Positions 45,464-55,008 of a stretch of DNA of 64,000 nucleotides are shown here, piece by piece. The notes under the pieces are model-generated. The model was not told the origin of the DNA. It was given only the letters and a program-made list of their open reading frames with translations, and made no database searches. This DNA is from Gammaproteobacteria bacterium (GTDB taxonomy: Bacteria; Pseudomonadota; Gammaproteobacteria; Pseudomonadales; Azotimanducaceae): the NCBI GenBank assembly GCA_002704225.1, contig PAFU01000026.1, forward strand, positions 122,306 through 186,305. The letters run 5' to 3'. Numbering within the stretch: position 1 is the first letter of the stretch; each line of letters starts with the position of its first letter. The translations under genes and the position numbers were made by a program.

Positions 45464-46438
45464 ATGACCAAGATCGCTTTTCTGATGGACCCCATTGAAT
45501 CTATTGCCATTAAAAAAGATTCAACCCTCGCCATGATTCGTGCGGCGCAGCTTCGAGGACTCGAGGTGTACTACTTCCGCCAAGAAGATCTGATGATCTC
45601 CGAAAGCCGCGTGTGCGCTTTCCTGAGCCGGCTATTTCTGGCCGATCACTTTGCTGCCGAGCTGGACCCCGCCAGCGTAAACGGCGGCGCCGATCCCTGG
45701 TTCCGCATGGAAGCAGGCCAGTTCCAGCCGCTCTCGAGTATGGACATCGTCATGATGCGCAAGGACCCACCTTTCGACATGGAATACATTTACACCACCT
45801 ACTTACTCGAGCGCGCTGAAGCAGATGGCGTTCGAGTGGTGAACAGCCCTCGATCACTGCGCGACTGCAACGAAAAACTCTTCGCTACCACCTTTCCTCA
45901 ATGCTGCCCGCCCCTCGTCGTCAGCCGCCGCATGGATGTGCTCAAAGCCTTCCATCAAGAACACAAAAACGTCGTGTTCAAGAAGCTGGATGGCATGGGT
46001 GGCGCGTCGATCTTTCGCGTCATGGAAGCAGACCCCAACTTATCTGTGGTGTTGGAGACCCTGACGAACAGCGGCACCGAACAAATCATGGGCCAAGTTT
46101 ACTTGCCGGAAATTGTGGATGGCGACAAACGCATTCTGATTGTGAACGGTGAACCCGTGCCCTTTGCCTTAGCACGCATTCCGTCCGCCGGAGAAACCCG
46201 TGGCAATCTGGCCGCAGGTGGACGCGGCGAGGGTCGGCCATTGACCGACCGAGATCGCTGGATCGCCGAACAAGTGGGGCCAGAATTGGTCAAGCGAGGC
46301 CTGAACTTTGTGGGTATCGACGTCATCGGTGACTACCTCACAGAAATCAATGTCACTTGCCCAACCTGTATCCGTGAACTGGACGCGCAATTTGGTTTGG
46401 ATATTGCCGGTGATCTGGTTGAGTCGTTATTGGCCTGA
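45464..46438 (+). CDS. gshB: glutathione synthetase
   Basis: GshB joins gamma-glutamylcysteine and glycine with ATP. The 324-residue protein (E. coli 315) starts 'MTKIAFLMDPIESIAIKKDSTLAM', with ATP-grasp signatures 'VFKKLDGMGGASIF', 'YLPEIVDGDKRILIVNGEPV' and 'VGIDVIGDYLTEINVTCPT'. The ATG at 45464 aligns with known starts; a longer frame from 45338 is rejected for its unrelated N-terminus. The 188-base gap upstream holds the divergent promoters. tonB follows after 24 bases. Confidence 0.95.
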   Translation: MTKIAFLMDPIESIAIKKDSTLAMIRAAQLRGLEVYYFRQEDLMISESRVCAFLSRLFLADHFAAELDPASVNGGADPWFRMEAGQFQPLSSMDIVMMRKDPPFDMEYIYTTYLLERAEADGVRVVNSPRSLRDCNEKLFATTFPQCCPPLVVSRRMDVLKAFHQEHKNVVFKKLDGMGGASIFRVMEADPNLSVVLETLTNSGTEQIMGQVYLPEIVDGDKRILIVNGEPVPFALARIPSAGETRGNLAAGGRGEGRPLTDRDRWIAEQVGPELVKRGLNFVGIDVIGDYLTEINVTCPTCIRELDAQFGLDIAGDLVESLLA

Positions 46439-46462
46439 TGCGCGAAACCGCTAGGGGTGTTG

Positions 46463-47209
46463 ATGCAGATAAGCCGGCAACGACTGTATTTCACTGGAGT
46501 GCTTGCGCTGGGTGTGCACGCGGTCGTGCTGCTCGGATTTAATAGTTCAAGCCAACAACCCGCACCGGTGTCGCCGCCGCTCGCCATCGCTTTGCAGCGG
46601 GCCGGAGACGCCCAGACTCAGGATGGCAGCCAAACGACAGCGGAGGCGGCCCAGACCGAGCAAACGCCTAGGTCTCAGGCGTTCAGTACGTCACCGATAA
46701 CGCCCACGCCGAACCAGTCCGCAGAAGCGGTGGTCAGCTCCGAAACGAAGCCCACTCCAGTAACGCCTGAGCCGATAAGCAGGCCAAAACCCAGACTGGA
46801 TCGACAGAGCCTAACCCAGCAGATCCTGCGCTTTGACCAACAAGCCGAGCGGAAGCTCGGCGACAGCCGCACACGAAACTTGGAAAACGTCGGCGCGCCA
46901 AGCACTGACGAGGCCGCCTATTTAGCCATGTGGCGACGCAAGTGCGAGCGCTTGGGTGGTAACAACTATCCTCCGGGCAGGCTGCAAGGCGAACTGACCA
47001 TGCGGGTCGTCATACACCACACAGGCCAACTGCTCGAAGTTGCTTTACTCCGCTCATCGGGGCACCCGATACTGGACGAGGCGGCCTTGGAAACCGTGCG
47101 TCAGGCTGCGCCGTATCAGCCCTTCAACGTAGCCATGCGCAAGCGTTATGATCAACTTTCGTTCACGCGCACCTGGCAATTCAGTCGCCGCGGCGCGTCA
47201 ATTAACTAG
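46463..47209 (+). CDS. tonB: TonB-family energy transducer
   Basis: TonB couples the inner-membrane proton gradient to outer-membrane receptors. The 248-residue protein has an N-terminal membrane anchor ('LYFTGVLALGVHAVVLLGF'), a Pro/Ser/Thr/Gln-rich periplasmic span (about 30-120) and a C-terminal TonB domain ('GELTMRVVIHHTGQLLEVALLRSSGHPILDEAALETVRQAAPYQPF'). The context gshB-tonB-yqgE-yqgF matches the tonB3 locus of Pseudomonas aeruginosa, whose product is tied to pilus function rather than iron uptake. No exbB or exbD is nearby. ATG 46463 follows AGGGG. Confidence 0.85.
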   Translation: MQISRQRLYFTGVLALGVHAVVLLGFNSSSQQPAPVSPPLAIALQRAGDAQTQDGSQTTAEAAQTEQTPRSQAFSTSPITPTPNQSAEAVVSSETKPTPVTPEPISRPKPRLDRQSLTQQILRFDQQAERKLGDSRTRNLENVGAPSTDEAAYLAMWRRKCERLGGNNYPPGRLQGELTMRVVIHHTGQLLEVALLRSSGHPILDEAALETVRQAAPYQPFNVAMRKRYDQLSFTRTWQFSRRGASIN

Positions 47210-47233
47210 GGTGATACCACTTTTCGGAACATC

Positions 47234-47782
47234 ATGAACCTGACGAATCACTTTCTGCTGGCCCTTCCGACCCTTCATCAAGATTATTTCGCGGCCACGC
47301 TAACCTATATCTGCGAACACAGTGACGACGGGGCCATGGGCTTCGTGGTGAATCGACCATCGGATGTGTCGGTGTTGGAACTTCTGAACGAGTTGAATCT
47401 GAATCCAAAGCGGCACTGGGTAGATCATCCGGTAATCGCTGGAGGCCCAGTATCCACCGACCGTGGGTTTATGCTGTTTGCGGGCGAGGACACTTACGAC
47501 TCATCACTCACGGTAACCGACGGTGTGCATCTCACCAGTGCGTTGGAGTCTTTGCGCGCTGTGGCCAATGACGAGGGCCCAGAGCGCTTCATGATCGCCC
47601 TTGGCTACGCGGGGTGGCAAGGCGGACAACTGGAAAGTGAAATTTCCCGCAACGTCTGGCTGACCGTAGAAGCCGATCCAAGCGTTTTGTTCGATCAGCC
47701 CTTTGAGCAACGACTTGATGCCGCCGCAGGCTTGCTGGGCATTGACCTGAGCTTGGTTTCCCCGGAAGCAGGTCACAGTTAA
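47234..47782 (+). CDS. UPF0301 protein YqgE/AlgH
   Basis: The 182-residue protein has 'NHFLLALPTLHQDYFAATLTYICEHSDDGAMGFVVNRP' and 'VIAGGPVSTDRGFMLF', the pattern of the YqgE family. The biochemical role is not established. Its stop overlaps the yqgF start as TAATG, and the yqgE-yqgF pair is conserved across Gammaproteobacteria. Confidence 0.92.
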   Translation: MNLTNHFLLALPTLHQDYFAATLTYICEHSDDGAMGFVVNRPSDVSVLELLNELNLNPKRHWVDHPVIAGGPVSTDRGFMLFAGEDTYDSSLTVTDGVHLTSALESLRAVANDEGPERFMIALGYAGWQGGQLESEISRNVWLTVEADPSVLFDQPFEQRLDAAAGLLGIDLSLVSPEAGHS

Positions 47783-48219
47783 TGACAGACGGCTACGTAC
47801 TCGGCATCGATTTCGGTCTCAAACACATCGGCGTTGCCGTGGGCCAAACCGTGACCCAAACCGCCAACGGCTTGACAACGATCCGGGCGAAAAACGGCAA
47901 ACCCGACTGGTCAGAATTCGAGCGATTGTTAGGACAGTATCGGCCTCTTGCCGTGATCGTAGGCCTGCCGCTCAACATGGATGGCACGAGCTCCGACATG
48001 TCCGACCGCGCCACCGCGTTTGCTCAGACATTGGCGAAGCGCTCCCAAGCACCTGTTTTTCTCGCGGACGAACGCCTCAGTTCTTGGGCTGTACGGGAAG
48101 ACGCCGACTTGGAGGGTAGGGACATCCATACCCGCTCAGCCTGCCTGATTGCTCAAACCTACCTTGCCGACCCAACCCACTCCACACGAGTCGATTCCCA
48201 TGAACAACAAAGCACATAG
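47782..48219 (+). CDS. ruvX: Holliday junction resolvase-like YqgF/RuvX
   Basis: The 145-residue protein has the RNase H-like fold markers 'YVLGIDFGLKHIGVAVGQ', 'VIVGLPLNMDGTSSDMS' and 'VFLADERLSSWAV'. YqgF is essential in E. coli and takes part in pre-16S rRNA 5' maturation; it was first predicted as a Holliday junction resolvase. It overlaps yqgE by one base and is followed four bases later by yggS. Confidence 0.93.
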   Translation: MTDGYVLGIDFGLKHIGVAVGQTVTQTANGLTTIRAKNGKPDWSEFERLLGQYRPLAVIVGLPLNMDGTSSDMSDRATAFAQTLAKRSQAPVFLADERLSSWAVREDADLEGRDIHTRSACLIAQTYLADPTHSTRVDSHEQQST

Positions 48220-48222
48220 GTC

Positions 48223-48924
48223 ATGTCAAAACCTGTAAACCCGTCCATCCAAACACGGCTTAATGCGCTACACGAGCGAATTCAGCAGGCCTGCATCGAC
48301 AGTGGCCGGGACCGGCAGAGTGTGACGCTGATCGGAGTCAGCAAAACCAAACCCGCCCGAAACGTGGCCGAGGCCCATAATCTGGGCCTAACGCACTTCG
48401 GCGAAAACTATCTTCAAGAAGCCGTAAGCAAAATCGAGGAACTGCGCGAACTCCATGCACAGTGGCACTACATTGGCGCAATCCAATCCAACAAAACCAA
48501 GGATGTGGCCAAATACTTCGACTGGGTACATACGGTTGATCGGGTCAAAATTGGGCAGCGGTTGAGCTCGCAGTGCCCCGAAGGCAAAGTTCTGAAGGTG
48601 CTGATCCAAGTCAACATCGACGCTGACCCCAATAAGAGCGGATGCCTCGCGTCGCAGGTGCCTTCCTTCGTGGAGGAACTCATGCAGTTGCCTCAGCTTG
48701 AGGTTCGAGGTTTGATGACCATCCTCAGTCAATCGTCGGATCCTAGGGCCAGCTATGAAAGCGTGGCACAATTACACCGTGACGTGAAAACCGGTTTGTT
48801 ACCGGAGAAGCGGCAGCACTGGGACACCCTGTCCATGGGCATGACCGGTGATATGGAACACGCCATTGCTGCCGGCGCAACACATATCCGAATCGGCACG
48901 GCCCTCTTTGGCGACCGAGCCTGA
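48223..48924 (+). CDS. PLP homeostasis protein YggS/PLPBP
   Basis: This PLP-binding barrel protein keeps pyridoxal phosphate and amino/keto acid pools in balance but has no known catalytic activity. The 233-residue protein has the PLP lysine in 'LIGVSKTKPARNV', then 'FGENYLQEAVSKI', 'QWHYIGAIQSNKTKDVAKYFDWVHTVD' and 'LSMGMTGDMEHAIAAGATHIRIGTALFG'. The yggS-proC-yggT order is conserved. pyr and pilT/pilU genes that precede it in Pseudomonas are absent. Confidence 0.93.
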   Translation: MSKPVNPSIQTRLNALHERIQQACIDSGRDRQSVTLIGVSKTKPARNVAEAHNLGLTHFGENYLQEAVSKIEELRELHAQWHYIGAIQSNKTKDVAKYFDWVHTVDRVKIGQRLSSQCPEGKVLKVLIQVNIDADPNKSGCLASQVPSFVEELMQLPQLEVRGLMTILSQSSDPRASYESVAQLHRDVKTGLLPEKRQHWDTLSMGMTGDMEHAIAAGATHIRIGTALFGDRA

Positions 48925-48946
48925 ACGTTTTTTGGGAAATACAGCG

Positions 48947-49759
48947 ATGACCATTGCATTTATCGGCGCAGGAAATATGGCAGGCAGCCTCATTCGCGGC
49001 CTAAAAACCAGCGGCACGCCGGCGGGTCATATTGTCGCCGCGGACCCGGCCCAGGCGCAGCTAAACGCCTTGGCGAACTTGGGCATCAAGACAACGACGG
49101 ACAATGCCGTCGCCGTCGACACGGCGGATATCGTTGTTCTTGCCATCAAACCGCAAATCACGGGTAGCGTGCTGCAGCAGCTGCCGCCGCTGAAGCGGCA
49201 TCAACTGGTGATTTCCATTGTGGCTGGCATTGACATGCGCAGCCTTCAAGACTGGCTGCCGAATGAACAGCCCATCGTGCGCTGCATGCCAAACACACCC
49301 GCGCTGCTGGGTGCCGGCATTACTGGGCTGTTCGCCAATTCCTCAGTGAATGACGCCCAGCGCCAGGAAGCTCAAGACATACTCAATGGCGTCGGCAGCA
49401 GCGTCTGGGTTGCCGAGGAGACTCAACTTGACGCTGTGACTGCAGTGTCTGGCAGCGGTCCCGCCTACTATTTTTTGTTGATGGAAAGCATGGTTGCCAG
49501 TGCAAGAGCCTTGGGGCTGGATGCGGATACCAGCCGAAAGCTGGTTGCGGAGACCGCCAGGGGTGCCGCCCTGATGGCTTGTGAACCCGACGCAGATCCC
49601 GCGACCCTCAGACGCAATGTGACCTCGCCAGGAGGCACGACCGAAGCGGCGCTGAACGTGATGCAAGAGCAAGGATTACCAACAACCGTGGAAAACGCAC
49701 TTAAGGCCGCAAAGGATCGCGCAGAAGCCTTGGCACTAGAATTTGGGAGCGACGCATGA
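48947..49759 (+). CDS. proC: pyrroline-5-carboxylate reductase
   Basis: ProC reduces pyrroline-5-carboxylate to proline. The protein has 270 residues with the N-terminal Rossmann 'IAFIGAGNMAGSLIRGL' and the C-terminal signature 'AVSGSGPAYYFLLMESMVASARALGL...NVTSPGGTTEAAL'. The ATG at 48947 gives the family start; a frame from 48848 would overlap yggS needlessly. It overlaps yggT by four bases (ATGA). Confidence 0.95.
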   Translation: MTIAFIGAGNMAGSLIRGLKTSGTPAGHIVAADPAQAQLNALANLGIKTTTDNAVAVDTADIVVLAIKPQITGSVLQQLPPLKRHQLVISIVAGIDMRSLQDWLPNEQPIVRCMPNTPALLGAGITGLFANSSVNDAQRQEAQDILNGVGSSVWVAEETQLDAVTAVSGSGPAYYFLLMESMVASARALGLDADTSRKLVAETARGAALMACEPDADPATLRRNVTSPGGTTEAALNVMQEQGLPTTVENALKAAKDRAEALALEFGSDA

Positions 49760-50292
49760 ATTCGTCTCTTTATATGATCGTCGATCTGATTTTTCGACTA
49801 GCGACAATGCTGTTTTTGGTGCGATTCCTGCTCCAAGCCTGCGCTGCTGACTTCTACAACCCCATCAGCCAAGCCATTGTTAAAGGCAGCGACGGCATCG
49901 CGGCTCCCCTGCGTCGGTTATTGCCGAAGACTGGGCGCGTCGATCTGGCATCGCTCCTGCTGGCCTGGTTCATGGGCATCATCTTTGTCGCGCTCATTAC
50001 GATGGGCGGCATGGGTATCGGGCAATATTTGTTAACTGGGTTCGTCCGCCTGCTCACCATTTTGGTGGACTTCTATTGGTGGTCGACCCTGCTGTTGGTA
50101 ATCGCCAGTTTTATCAGCCAAGGCAATTACCATCCGGCATTGTCCTTGCTCGAAGAATTGCTGGCTCCCCTAATGACGCCTTTAAGAAACATCCTGCCGA
50201 CCGCAGGCCCTCTGGACTTTTCGCCCATGGTATTGATTCTGCTGCTCTCGATTCTGCAACAGTCGCTACCGCGAGCCTACGGACTGGTGTGA
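49756..50292 (+). CDS. YggT family membrane protein
   Basis: The 178-residue protein has two tandem YGGT domains, each with about two membrane spans: the first with '[38 protein letters not shown]', the second with '[36 protein letters not shown]'. The molecular role is unclear in Gammaproteobacteria; links to osmotic stress are reported for some relatives. It is coupled to proC and followed four bases later by metX. Confidence 0.9.
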   Translation: MNSSLYMIVDLIFRLATMLFLVRFLLQACAADFYNPISQAIVKGSDGIAAPLRRLLPKTGRVDLASLLLAWFMGIIFVALITMGGMGIGQYLLTGFVRLLTILVDFYWWSTLLLVIASFISQGNYHPALSLLEELLAPLMTPLRNILPTAGPLDFSPMVLILLLSILQQSLPRAYGLV

Positions 50293-50296
50293 GAAA

Positions 50297-51448
50297 TTGA
50301 ACTCCGCAGCGGCATCCGTTGGTATCGTCAGCCCGCAGCGCTTTAACAGCGCGGCGCCACTGACCCTGCAAAACGGCAGCGTGCTCGAGTCCTACGAATT
50401 AGTCTATGAGACCTATGGCCAGTTAAATACCCACAAGTCCAATGCGCTGCTGATCTGTCATGCCCTTTCCGGTCATCACCATGCGGCTGGTTTGCATCAA
50501 GAGGGCGATGCAAAGCCGGGCTGGTGGGATGCCTGTATTGGTCCAGGCAAGGCCATCGATACCAATGCCTTCTTCGTTGTGAGCGTGAACAACTTGGGTG
50601 GGTGCCATGGCAGTACCGGTCCACGCAGCATCAACCCAAGCACGGGCAAAACCTATGGCCCAGACTTTCCCCAGGTTGTCGTAAAGGACTGGGTGAATAC
50701 CCAAGCGGCACTTGCCGACCACTTGGGTATTGATGTTTTTGCTGCCGTCGTCGGTGGCAGTTTGGGTGGTATGCAGGCGCTGCAGTGGTCTATCGATTAT
50801 CCAGACCGCGTGCGCGCCTGTGTTGCCATCGCCTCGGCGGCTAAGTTGTCTGCGCAAAACATCGCATTTAATGAAATTGCGCGTCAGGCCATTTCCAGCG
50901 ATCAGGATTTCAACGAGGGTCGTTACGTTGAGGACGGCAGAAACCCGGATCGGGGCTTGGGCCTTGCGCGGATGATCGGACACGTCACCTATCTTTCTGA
51001 CGATGGCATGGGAACAAAATTTGGCCGAGAAGTTAAGTCAGGTGACTTTGATGCTGGAGACGACGTGGAATTTCAGGTCGAGAGCTATCTGAACTATCAG
51101 GGCCGGGCCTTCACTCAATATTTCGATGCCAATACCTATTTATTGATGACCAAGGCGCTAGATCACTTCGACCCTGCTAGAGAGACCGATGGCGATCTGG
51201 TTTCAGCTTTTCATCAGGCGACCTGCAGATACTTGGTTTTGTCGTTTAGCTCAGACTGGCGCTTTTCTGCTGCGCGCTCTCAGGAGATCGTAGACGCCTT
51301 GGTACGAGCGAAAAAAAATGTCGCCAGCGCTGTGATCGAATCCGAGCACGGACACGACTCTTTTTTGTTGCCCATAGATCGTTACACCGACGCCTTGAAA
51401 ACCTTCTTAAACCAATCACTGAACTCCCAACAAGGTGAATCCGAATGA
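50297..51448 (+). CDS. metX: homoserine O-acyltransferase
   Basis: MetX activates homoserine for methionine synthesis. The 383-residue alpha/beta-hydrolase protein has the nucleophile S155 in '[16 protein letters not shown]', an acidic residue in '[15 protein letters not shown]' and His in '[12 protein letters not shown]', together the catalytic triad. Family members use acetyl- or succinyl-CoA; in Pseudomonas relatives succinyl-CoA is used, and I cannot decide from sequence. The start is TTG 50297. metW overlaps its end by four bases, the standard pair. Confidence 0.93.
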   Translation: MNSAAASVGIVSPQRFNSAAPLTLQNGSVLESYELVYETYGQLNTHKSNALLICHALSGHHHAAGLHQEGDAKPGWWDACIGPGKAIDTNAFFVVSVNNLGGCHGSTGPRSINPSTGKTYGPDFPQVVVKDWVNTQAALADHLGIDVFAAVVGGSLGGMQALQWSIDYPDRVRACVAIASAAKLSAQNIAFNEIARQAISSDQDFNEGRYVEDGRNPDRGLGLARMIGHVTYLSDDGMGTKFGREVKSGDFDAGDDVEFQVESYLNYQGRAFTQYFDANTYLLMTKALDHFDPARETDGDLVSAFHQATCRYLVLSFSSDWRFSAARSQEIVDALVRAKKNVASAVIESEHGHDSFLLPIDRYTDALKTFLNQSLNSQQGESE

Positions 51449-52047
51449 CCTTGCGAGGCGACTTAGCTCTTATCGCCAATCTCATCAATGCGGATGCCCG
51501 GGTGCTTGACCTAGGCTGCGGCACAGGTGAATTGTTAGCCAACTTGCAGGCAGAAAAAAACGTCAACGGCTACGGATTGGACAAAGACCCGGAAAACATT
51601 CAGGTGTGTCTGAGCAAGGGCGTAAACGTCATTGAGCAAGATCTGGATGCCGGTATCGCCAACTTTGCCGACGACAATTTTGACATGGTCGTGATGACCG
51701 ATGCCTTGCAAGCCGTCCGCGACCCGCGAGGCTTGCTGCGGGAGATGCTGCGCATCGGTGAGGAGTGCGTCGTCACATTTCCCAACTTCGGTCATTGGCG
51801 GTGCCGGGCTCAGCTGGGGCTCAAGGGACATATGCCCGTATCCAAGCATTTACCGCATAACTGGCACAACACGCCCAATATCCATCTGTGCACGACTCAA
51901 GACTTTGAGCGCCTGTGCCTTGAAGAGAATTTTCGCATCATCCAGCGTCGAGTGGTCAATACTCAATACCGCGAACACTGGTCCATCACACTGGCCCCAA
52001 ATTTGATGGCCAGTCACGCCTTCTACCGCTTAGGGAGACCTTCGTGA
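51445..52047 (+). CDS. metW: methionine biosynthesis protein MetW
   Basis: The 200-residue protein has a methyltransferase-like fold with '[15 protein letters not shown]' near residue 23 and '[24 protein letters not shown]'. MetW is needed with MetX for homoserine acylation in several bacteria, although its own reaction is not settled. The MetX-MetW overlap suggests a complex. It is followed by the DUF4426 gene with a four-base overlap. Confidence 0.93.
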   Translation: MTLRGDLALIANLINADARVLDLGCGTGELLANLQAEKNVNGYGLDKDPENIQVCLSKGVNVIEQDLDAGIANFADDNFDMVVMTDALQAVRDPRGLLREMLRIGEECVVTFPNFGHWRCRAQLGLKGHMPVSKHLPHNWHNTPNIHLCTTQDFERLCLEENFRIIQRRVVNTQYREHWSITLAPNLMASHAFYRLGRPS

Positions 52048-52511
52048 ACACAGTATTTCAGCAAGCAAGGAAGGCAAGCACGTGGGTGTTCGCACTGACC
52101 CTACTGTTTGCCATACAACCCGCTTACGCCCAGCAGATGCAGCGCTTTGGCGACTACGAGCTGCATTACATTGTCATTCCCACCACGATGCTGAAGCCAG
52201 ACATCGCCGCGCGATACAACATTCGTCGCGGCAAGGACCGGGCGCTCTGCAATATTTCTGTGATTGATAAAAACGGTGTCGGGGTCAGGGCCGCTCTGGA
52301 AGGCTCCAGCCAGAATTTGCTGGGGCAACGTCAGGGACTCACGTTTACGGAAGTAGTCGACGGCGAAGCCATTTATTATCTCGCGACGATTCGTCACGCC
52401 AATGAAGAAGTTCATCGAATCGATATCGATGCACAGGTCGTTGCAACTCCGACATCCAAGGGTGCCAATACGACCCTTAAGCTCACGCAAAAACTGTACT
52501 GGTCTGAGTAA
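52044..52511 (+). CDS. DUF4426 periplasmic protein
   Basis: The 155-residue protein starts with GTG within the metW stop and has a signal peptide (about residues 1-29, 'VFALTLLFAIQPAYAQQM', cleavage likely after AYA). The mature part has 'FGDYELHYIVIPTTMLKPDIAARYNI' and 'LCNISVIDKNG', the DUF4426 pattern. Its role is unknown. In Pseudomonas a homologue lies in the same metW-rdgB position. Confidence 0.88.
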   Translation: MNTVFQQARKASTWVFALTLLFAIQPAYAQQMQRFGDYELHYIVIPTTMLKPDIAARYNIRRGKDRALCNISVIDKNGVGVRAALEGSSQNLLGQRQGLTFTEVVDGEAIYYLATIRHANEEVHRIDIDAQVVATPTSKGANTTLKLTQKLYWSE

Positions 52512-53113
52512 TGGATCTTGTTCTCGCCACACGCAACCAAGGCAAAATTGACGAGATGCGGCCCATGCTGGCGAACGTCGGCTTCAACCTCGTTAACCAA
52601 TCCGACACCGACATTCCCAGTCCCGTAGAAGACGGCGCGACCTTTGTTGAAAACGCATTAATCAAGGCGCGAGCCGTATCCGCCGCCACAGATTTGCCCA
52701 GCATCGCGGATGACAGCGGACTGGTGGTTTCTGCCCTAGGCGGAGCACCGGGCATTTTCAGCGCACGCTACGCTGGAGAGACGGCGACTGACGCCGACAA
52801 CAATGCGCGCTTGCTCCGTGAGCTGGCTCCTCACGCCGACCGACGTGCTTTCTTTTTTTGTTGCATGGTTTTCTTGCGATCCGCCCAAGACCCAACACCG
52901 TTGATTGCCACAGGCCAATGGCATGGGGAAATTTTGACTGAACCCAGAGGGAGTGGAGGCTTCGGTTATGACCCCCTGTTCTGGGTGGCGGACCTGAAAA
53001 AAAGCGCTGCGGAACTGGTCAAAGCAGACAAAAACACCATCAGTCATCGAGGCCAAGCCTGTGCACTGATGCTGCAATCGCTCAACGCTCAGCCTTTCAT
53101 CGCAACCCCCTAA
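52511..53113 (+). CDS. rdgB: dITP/XTP pyrophosphatase RdgB
   Basis: RdgB removes deaminated purine nucleotides (dITP, XTP) from the pool. The 200-residue protein has 'MDLVLATRNQGKIDEM', 'PSIADDSGLVVSALGGAPGIFSARYAG' and 'GSGGFGYDPLFWV', all diagnostic of the Ham1/RdgB family. Its ATG overlaps the previous stop as TAATG. hemW starts five bases after its stop. Confidence 0.95.
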   Translation: MDLVLATRNQGKIDEMRPMLANVGFNLVNQSDTDIPSPVEDGATFVENALIKARAVSAATDLPSIADDSGLVVSALGGAPGIFSARYAGETATDADNNARLLRELAPHADRRAFFFCCMVFLRSAQDPTPLIATGQWHGEILTEPRGSGGFGYDPLFWVADLKKSAAELVKADKNTISHRGQACALMLQSLNAQPFIATP

Positions 53114-53117
53114 CCCA

Positions 53118-54263
53118 GTGCTCATCGACCCAAGAACGGACAGTCGTGCGCTGGGGCTCTATGTGCACTTCCCGTGGTGCATCAAAAAATGCCCCTACTG
53201 CGACTTCAATTCTCATCCGCTGAAGGAAACCACGGATCAAGACGCTTACTTAGAGGCCTTGCTATCAGACTGGCAGCACCAGTACGAACTGTTGGGACAA
53301 AAGCGCCTAGCCGAAACGCCCTCGGAAAATTTCACCTCCATCTTTTTTGGCGGCGGCACACCAAGCTTGTTTAAGCCTGAACACCTGCACCGTCTCATGC
53401 GCGAGATCCCTCACCGAGCTGCGGAAATCACCTTGGAAGTCAATCCCGGCAGTTCCGAGTATTTCCGTTTCGAAGACTATCAAGCCGCTGGTATCAACCG
53501 ACTGTCTATTGGTGCGCAGAGCTTTTCCAATACTCAGCTTGCCGCCCTAGGGCGAGTGCATCAGATGCACGAAACCCTGCAGGCTCTTGAGCGCGCCCGA
53601 CACGCCGGTTTCGACAACATCAACTTAGACCTGATGTGGGGACTGCCCGGGCAAACCGTCGCGGGCGCCTTGGCGGACTTACAGCAAGCCATTGATCTGT
53701 CGCCCGAACACATCTCGTGGTACCAGCTCACCATCGAAGCGAAAACCGAATTCGCTCGCCGCCCGCCCCTGTTACCCAAGGACGGTTTTCTGCAGGACAT
53801 AGAGGCTGCAGGGCTGGAACTTCTGGCAGACGCAGGTTTCGAGCGCTACGAGGTGTCTGCATTTGCCAAGCCCAACAAGCAGTGCATACACAATCTCACG
53901 TATTGGAGCTTCGGTGATTATCTGGGCATCGGGGCTGGGGCCCACGGTAAAGTTCGTGTCGGCGACCACATTATGCGGACCCAGCGGCCAAGCCAACCTC
54001 GGCTATATCAACACGACCCGACGACCATCGCCCCGGCACCGGTGAGTACCGAGCAACGAGGACTCGAGTTCATGATGAACGCGCTGCGGTTGATCGACGG
54101 TGTTGAGCAAGCCGTTTTTGAGGAACGGACAAACATGCCTTGGCATGACAATCAGGCGGTTTGGGGAGAACTGGTGGCTCTGGATTTGGTGGCATCCGAC
54201 CGATGCGCTACAACGCCTCTGGGTCTACGGTATTTAGACAGCGTGCTCGAGCGATTTTTGTAA
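53118..54263 (+). CDS. hemW: HemW-like radical SAM protein
   Basis: The 381-residue protein has the radical SAM motif C21-IKK-C25-PY-C28, followed by the HemW 'LYVHFPWCIKKCPYCDFNSHP' context, then 'IFFGGGTPSLF' and 'NIDLMWGLPGQTV' equivalents ('NINLDLMWGLPGQTVAGAL'). HemW is a heme chaperone and not the oxygen-independent coproporphyrinogen oxidase HemN it is often named after. Start GTG 53118. It ends 18 bases from the convergent trmB. Confidence 0.92.
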   Translation: MLIDPRTDSRALGLYVHFPWCIKKCPYCDFNSHPLKETTDQDAYLEALLSDWQHQYELLGQKRLAETPSENFTSIFFGGGTPSLFKPEHLHRLMREIPHRAAEITLEVNPGSSEYFRFEDYQAAGINRLSIGAQSFSNTQLAALGRVHQMHETLQALERARHAGFDNINLDLMWGLPGQTVAGALADLQQAIDLSPEHISWYQLTIEAKTEFARRPPLLPKDGFLQDIEAAGLELLADAGFERYEVSAFAKPNKQCIHNLTYWSFGDYLGIGAGAHGKVRVGDHIMRTQRPSQPRLYQHDPTTIAPAPVSTEQRGLEFMMNALRLIDGVEQAVFEERTNMPWHDNQAVWGELVALDLVASDRCATTPLGLRYLDSVLERFL

Positions 54264-54281
54264 AACGAGGCCGGAGTCGAC

Positions 54282-54971
54282 TCAAGGCCGTCGCCGATAC
54301 TGCAAATCACGGATCTCATGACCGAGCCGCTCACCGCGAGCCTCAAACTTCGTCACCTCGCGCACCTCTTCAGCAACCACAGACGGCTCATTGGCCCCGC
54401 GTATCTCATCCTGAACCGGCTCAAAACCGGAATGTTCGACAAAATGCTCGACCATCCATTCGGCATAGGGAGCCCAGTCCGTTGCCAAGCGCACAATGCC
54501 TCCCGCATGCATCTTTTGATGCAGCTGCTCAAGAAATTCGGGCTGAATGAGTCGGCGTTTATGGTGGCGTTTTTTCGGCCAAGGATCCGGAAAAAATATG
54601 CGCACCTCCGACAGACTCTCGTCGGATACTTGCTGCAGTAAGAGCTGGGCAGGTTGATCAACCAAGCGAACGTTTTCGATGCCCAGTTTTTTCAGGCGCG
54701 ATAGCATAGATCCTATACCCGGCTGGTACAGCTCAACACCCAAAAGCCGCCACTGAGGTTGTTGCTGGGCCCAGGCGAGTAATTCAAAGCCCATACCAAA
54801 GCCGATCTCCATACCCAACGGGCGCTGGTCTAAATCCTCGCTGGCCCAACGATACTGCTCAGTCAGCGCGTCGAGAGCAGCGGCCTGGGCCTTGGTGAAG
54901 CGACCGCGCCGCCGAATGTAGTTAAACGCCGTATCCGGCTCACTCGATTCCAAATTCCGGGTGGTAGACAT
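54282..54971 (-). CDS. trmB: tRNA (guanine-N7-)-methyltransferase
   Basis: TrmB makes m7G46 in tRNA. The 229-residue protein has 'PLGMEIGFGMGFELLAWA' for SAM binding, 'VRIFFPDPWPKKRHHKRRLIQPEFLEQL' with the family's PDPWPK motif, and 'LATDWAPYAEWMVEHF'. It follows the DUF423 gene by 37 bases. Confidence 0.94.
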   Translation of the reverse strand: MSTTRNLESSEPDTAFNYIRRRGRFTKAQAAALDALTEQYRWASEDLDQRPLGMEIGFGMGFELLAWAQQQPQWRLLGVELYQPGIGSMLSRLKKLGIENVRLVDQPAQLLLQQVSDESLSEVRIFFPDPWPKKRHHKRRLIQPEFLEQLHQKMHAGGIVRLATDWAPYAEWMVEHFVEHSGFEPVQDEIRGANEPSVVAEEVREVTKFEARGERLGHEIRDLQYRRRP

Positions 54972-55008
54972 GAAGCTCCTATGGGTTTCCAGATCCGTTC
55001 AACAGGCC

